11,604 nucleotides of DNA from Lysobacteraceae bacterium UBA6001. GTDB lineage: Bacteria; Pseudomonadota; Gammaproteobacteria; Xanthomonadales; Xanthomonadaceae. Location of the stretch: assembly GCA_002429615.1 (NCBI GenBank), contig DJAN01000049.1, forward strand, positions 1,144 through 12,747, read 5' to 3'. The position numbers and the translations under genes are program-made. Under the pieces are notes generated by a model that was given only the letters and a program-made list of their open reading frames with translations, was not told where the DNA came from and made no database searches. Shown one piece after another: positions 6,054 through 11,604 of this stretch. The number at the start of each line of letters is the position of its first letter. The stretch's first letter is position 1.

Positions 6054-6082
6054 ATGTTAACTACGGCCCTGCCCCCCATCAA
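6054..6082 (-). promoter_or_regulatory. Predicted csrA promoter
   Basis: On the minus strand, TTGATG (complement of 6077-6082) is followed after exactly 17 bp by TAACAT (complement of 6054-6059), each matching the sigma-70 consensus at 4 of 6 positions. The predicted start near 6047 gives a leader of about 75 nt that includes both hairpins. The promoter lies in the 128-bp gap after alaS, so csrA probably has its own transcript in addition to any read-through. Confidence 0.55.
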
Positions 6083-6100
6083 GGTTCGCGGGCGCAGCGT

Positions 6101-8749
<2,649 letters not shown>

Positions 8750-8782
8750 GGGGCTGGCAGTCAGGCGGGCGGCGGTGGCCGG

Positions 8783-8808
8783 CATTCCGTCCTCCCGATA
8801 TGGGGAGG
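8783..8808 (-). promoter_or_regulatory. alaS upstream ribosome binding site inside a hairpin
   Basis: On the minus strand, CCTCCC (complement of 8803-8808), a 6-base loop CATATC and GGGAGG (complement of 8791-8796) form a 6-bp perfect stem. GGGAGG is the best ribosome binding site near alaS and is 5 bases from the ATG at 8783-8785. Folding would hide it. This start adds 12 residues ([12 protein letters not shown]) before the conventional start. Confidence 0.55.
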
Positions 8809-8833
8809 CGAAACGTCCGTACAACCATAAACC

Positions 8834-8855
8834 GCCAAGGTTATCAGGCCTTGGC
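8834..8855 (-). other. Hairpin between recX and alaS
   Basis: GCCAAGG (8834-8840) and CCTTGGC (8849-8855) form a perfect 7-bp stem around an 8-base loop, four bases beyond the recX stop on the minus strand. No T-run follows, so it is not a classical terminator. It may stabilise the recX 3' end or weakly attenuate read-through into alaS. Confidence 0.5.
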
Positions 8856-8858
8856 CGC

Positions 8859-9350
8859 TCAGTCGTCAGGGTCGAAGCGCGTGGCCGCGCGGATGGTGTC
8901 GGCATCGAAGCCGCGCCGCGCCAGCAGGTCGGCGGCCTTGCGCCGCTGCGTCAGGTCCTGGGGAACGGCCTCGCCGAAACGGCGGCGCACCAGGTCACGG
9001 GCATTCTCGCGCCAGTCACCTTCATAGGTGTCCATCGCCGCCGCCACCGCGTCGCGGTCCAGGCCGTGGGTGCCCAGCTCCGCGCGCACGTGCAGGGGGC
9101 CATAACCGCCTGCGGCCCGGGCGCGCACCAGGGACTCGGCAAAGCGGGCGTCATCCTGCCAGCCCTCGCCGGCCAGGCGCGCAACCGCCGCATCGGCATC
9201 CTCCGCCTCCACCCCACGCCCCTGGAGCTTGCGGACCAGCTCCTTGCGTGAGTGCTCACGGCGCACCAGCAGGCCGAGTGCCCGCTGCACCGGCGTGGGC
9301 TCCGGCCGTGGTCGGCGACCGCGGCGGCGGCCTTCCGCCTCGTCATTCAT
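8859..9350 (-). CDS. recX: RecA regulatory protein RecX
   Basis: RecX binds along the RecA filament groove and blocks its growth and its ATPase and coprotease activities, limiting recombination and the SOS response. From the ATG at 9350 the product is 163 residues, close to the usual length of about 160. It is all helical, with tandem three-helix repeats: [20 protein letters not shown] (about 24-43), a second containing [21 protein letters not shown], then [17 protein letters not shown] and a C-terminal [21 protein letters not shown]. The N-terminal tail is basic ([12 protein letters not shown]). An upstream in-frame ATG (9386) is possible, but the GGGGGGCG before 9350 and the family length favour the shorter form. 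It lies 120 bp after recA on the same strand, the classic recA-recX arrangement, with a hairpin between them. Confidence 0.95.
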   Translation of the reverse strand: MNDEAEGRRRGRRPRPEPTPVQRALGLLVRREHSRKELVRKLQGRGVEAEDADAAVARLAGEGWQDDARFAESLVRARAAGGYGPLHVRAELGTHGLDRDAVAAAMDTYEGDWRENARDLVRRRFGEAVPQDLTQRRKAADLLARRGFDADTIRAATRFDPDD

Positions 9351-9415
9351 GAACGCCCCCCGGGTCATCCAGAGACAACACGCCATCCTTGGCGCCTGCC
9401 CTCCTGGCTTGCATA

Positions 9416-9462
9416 AAAGCTACCGCGGGAACGACGGCACTGACTCCGCCGCCCCGCGATAG
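9416..9462 (-). terminator. Hairpin attenuator/weak terminator between recA and recX
   Basis: On the minus strand, CTATCGCGGG (complement of 9453-9462) pairs with CCCGCGGTAG (complement of 9420-9429) over 10 bp with one U-G pair. Inside, CGGCGG pairs with CCGTCG around an 8-base loop. Only four U residues follow (complement of 9415-9418). This looks like a partial terminator that lets some transcripts reach recX, as known for the recA-recX gap in E. coli. Confidence 0.7.
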
Positions 9463-9470
9463 AGGAAAAC

Positions 9471-10505
<1,035 letters not shown>

Positions 10506-10676
10506 CTGGGTGGTCCTCGTCAGTGATTTCGGTATGGCGTCAATCTAGGGGGTGCGTATCGCACAGGCTGAGACTGCCGGCGACGCATTCAATTTATTTT
10601 TCTTGGAGGGCCCGGGGCAGCGGTCTGAGCCGTGACCGGCCATCGGGGAACGATGGCCCGAAAGCTGGGAAAAGAC
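10506..10676 (-). other. lexA-recA intergenic region with hairpins
   Basis: These 171 bp hold a perfect 8-bp hairpin, GGCCATCG (10638-10645) with CGATGGCC (10651-10658), loop of 5. There is also a 5-bp hairpin, CGGTC/GACCG (10621-10625, 10634-10638), and the palindrome GTGCG-tat-CGCAC (10552-10564). An A/T-rich patch (10588-10603) stands out in this GC-rich sequence. None of the hairpins is followed by a U-run on the minus strand. No match to TTAG-N6-TACTA and no consensus-like promoter is evident, although the A/T patch could be an UP element. Confidence 0.5.
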
Positions 10677-11327
10677 TCAACGATTCGGTCTCAGCAGGCC
10701 GCAGTAGAGCCCTTCGATGGCGAACTCCTGGTCTGGCAGCACCTCGATGGGTGCGTAGTCCGGGTTGCGCGGCAGCAGGCGGATGCGGTCCTTGCCGATC
10801 TTGAGCAGCTTGACGGTGATCTCCTCGTCGATCCGGGCCACCACGATCTGGCCGGAGCGCGCATCGCGGGTGCGGTGCACGCCGATGAGGTCACCGTCGA
10901 AGATGCCTTCGTCGATCATCGAATCGCCCTGCACCTTCAGCAGGTAGTCCGGCGCGGGCGAGAAGAACACGCGATCCAGCACCACGAAGTCTTCCGAACC
11001 GATATCGGCCCCGATCGGCAGACCGGCGGCGACCCGGCCGAGGACCGGGAGGCGCAGCACGTCGTCGGCGCGGATGGCCTCGTCGTTGGCGGCGGAAGCC
11101 ACCGGCGCTTCGGTGGCCGGGGTGACCAGGCGGATGCCGCGGGCCTGGCCGGGTACGCGGCGGATGGCGCCGGCCTGTTCCAGCGCCTCCAGGTGGTACT
11201 GGGCCGCGCGCACGCCCTTGAAGCCGAAGGCGCGGGCGATCTCGGTCTGGGAGGGCGGCACGCCCTCGCCTTCGATGCGCTCGGCGATCATGGCGAGGAT
11301 GGCTTGCTGGGTATCGGTCAGGTCCAT
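10677..11327 (-). CDS. lexA: SOS repressor LexA
   Basis: LexA represses DNA-damage genes and is inactivated when RecA filaments promote its self-cleavage. The 216-residue product begins MDLTDTQQAILAMIAERI and has a winged HTH (PPSQTEIARAFGFKGVRAAQYHLEALEQAGAI, about 24-55). The cleavage site is Ala101-Gly102 in GRVAAGLP. The peptidase S24 dyad is Ser136 (QGDSMIDEG) and Lys173 (ITVKLLKIGK). The start at 11327 fits LexA homology; the open frame runs upstream through the operator and is not coding. There is no ribosome binding site before this ATG, and the operator lies only 2 bp away. It heads the lexA-recA-recX cluster. Some Xanthomonas strains carry two lexA genes; this one, next to recA, corresponds to the recA-linked copy. 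Confidence 0.98.
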   Translation of the reverse strand: MDLTDTQQAILAMIAERIEGEGVPPSQTEIARAFGFKGVRAAQYHLEALEQAGAIRRVPGQARGIRLVTPATEAPVASAANDEAIRADDVLRLPVLGRVAAGLPIGADIGSEDFVVLDRVFFSPAPDYLLKVQGDSMIDEGIFDGDLIGVHRTRDARSGQIVVARIDEEITVKLLKIGKDRIRLLPRNPDYAPIEVLPDQEFAIEGLYCGLLRPNR

Positions 11328-11329
11328 GG

Positions 11330-11348
11330 TTAGTAGTATTACTACTAA
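11330..11348 (-). promoter_or_regulatory. LexA operator (SOS box) of lexA
   Basis: TTAGTAGTATTACTACTAA is a perfect 19-bp palindrome apart from its central base. It contains TTAG-N6-TACTA, the LexA recognition sequence known from Xylella and Xanthomonas, distinct from the E. coli CTGT-N8-ACAG box. It ends 2 bp before the lexA start codon and covers the predicted -10, so bound LexA should block its own promoter. Confidence 0.95.
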
Positions 11349-11364
11349 CGATGGGGTCGTGCAA
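11336..11364 (-). promoter_or_regulatory. Predicted lexA promoter
   Basis: On the minus strand, TTGCAC (complement of 11359-11364) is followed after exactly 17 bp by TAATAC (complement of 11336-11341), which lies inside the LexA operator. Only 8 bases separate the -10 from the ATG, so transcription would begin at or within about two bases of the start codon. Confidence 0.65.
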
Positions 11365-11604
11365 TAGGGTGTTGGGGCCTGTGGGGTTTTCGTCCCTCTG
11401 TCAGTTCGCCGCCGATTCGCTTTTCCGGTCGCGGCTGAAGCCGCTCCTACAGGTTGGATGCTTGCGAGCGGCAGTCGGGGGCGAAGGAACGGCGAGTCGC
11501 AGCAACGGGAAATTGGCCGCTGGTTTCCGGTCGCGGGCAACTGTCGGGCCTGCGGGGGCGGGGCCCTTTCGGGACCGTTGGCGCCATGGATGGCGCCATC
11601 GAGC
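11349..11604. other. Non-coding region upstream of lexA
   Basis: No convincing gene is seen in these 256 bp. The one open frame here is only the upstream extension of lexA. The stretch contains the lexA -35, the REP-like repeat and, at 11579-11598, a palindrome with 9-bp arms TGGCGCCAT and ATGGCGCCA separated by GG. The far end may run into another gene beyond the window. Confidence 0.6.
11422..11536. repeat. REP-like palindrome and partial copy upstream of lexA
   Basis: At 11428-11450 lies GTCGCGGCTGAAGCCG followed by CTCCTAC. Its reverse complement starts GTAGGAGCGGCTTCAG, the form of an extragenic palindrome that I know as highly repeated in Xanthomonadaceae and Pseudomonas genomes. The core inverted repeat is GCGGCT-GA-AGCCGC (11431-11444). 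The 13-mer TTTCCGGTCGCGG occurs at 11422-11434 and again at 11524-11536, so a decayed second copy may follow. Genome-wide copy number cannot be seen here. Confidence 0.65.

Noticed and set aside
8786..8905. Further N-terminal extension of AlaRS (40 residues beyond the start at 8785)
   Set aside because: It overlaps the end of recX and has no family similarity. Only the 12-residue extension from 8785 is supported by a ribosome binding site.
11328..11540. 71-residue N-terminal extension of LexA
   Set aside because: It would run through the LexA operator and promoter, its sequence is not LexA-like, and the family starts at MDLTDTQQ.

Overview
This window is a GC-rich (about two-thirds G+C), densely coded stretch of a bacterial chromosome. 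The gene order lexA-recA-recX-alaS-csrA-tRNA-Ser on the minus strand, the LexA-type operator TTAG-N6-TACTA, the RecA loop variant MMPGQSPE and the LexA protein itself point to a gammaproteobacterium of the Xanthomonadaceae/Lysobacteraceae (Xanthomonas, Stenotrophomonas, Lysobacter, Luteimonas and relatives). The genus cannot be fixed from the sequence alone. No mobile element, CRISPR array, prophage or defence system is visible. I read this as core chromosome, and I did not find an undescribed multi-gene system.

Left part (1-2192, plus strand): the 3' end of a DUF1275/YoaK-type membrane protein gene, then thiD (thiamine pyrimidine kinase) overlapping by ATGA with an alpha/beta hydrolase gene, then tRNA-Arg(ACG) with its own promoter and a strong intrinsic terminator. 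Middle-left (2217-5508): a membrane DedA-rhodanese fusion gene and a LysR-type regulator gene lie in tandem on the minus strand. The regulator is divergent from a pirin-family (YhhW-like) cupin gene. Next, on the plus strand, come a small conserved-looking protein of unknown function with an acidic tail and a terminator.

Right part (5549-11348, minus strand, read right to left): lexA, recA and recX form the SOS regulation/recombination cluster, followed by alaS, csrA (rsmA) and tRNA-Ser(GCU), which ends in a terminator. LexA represses through a perfect 19-bp operator that overlaps the lexA promoter and almost touches the start codon. RecA filaments would trigger LexA self-cleavage, and RecX would restrain RecA. 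A structured recA-recX gap probably lowers recX expression relative to recA.

The most interesting signals are regulatory: a likely leaderless, operator-embedded lexA start; a GGA-in-hairpin-loop CsrA-type site just ahead of the csrA ribosome binding site; a hairpin that can sequester the best ribosome binding site of alaS; a divergent LysR/pirin pair with inverted repeats; and a REP-like palindrome upstream of lexA.
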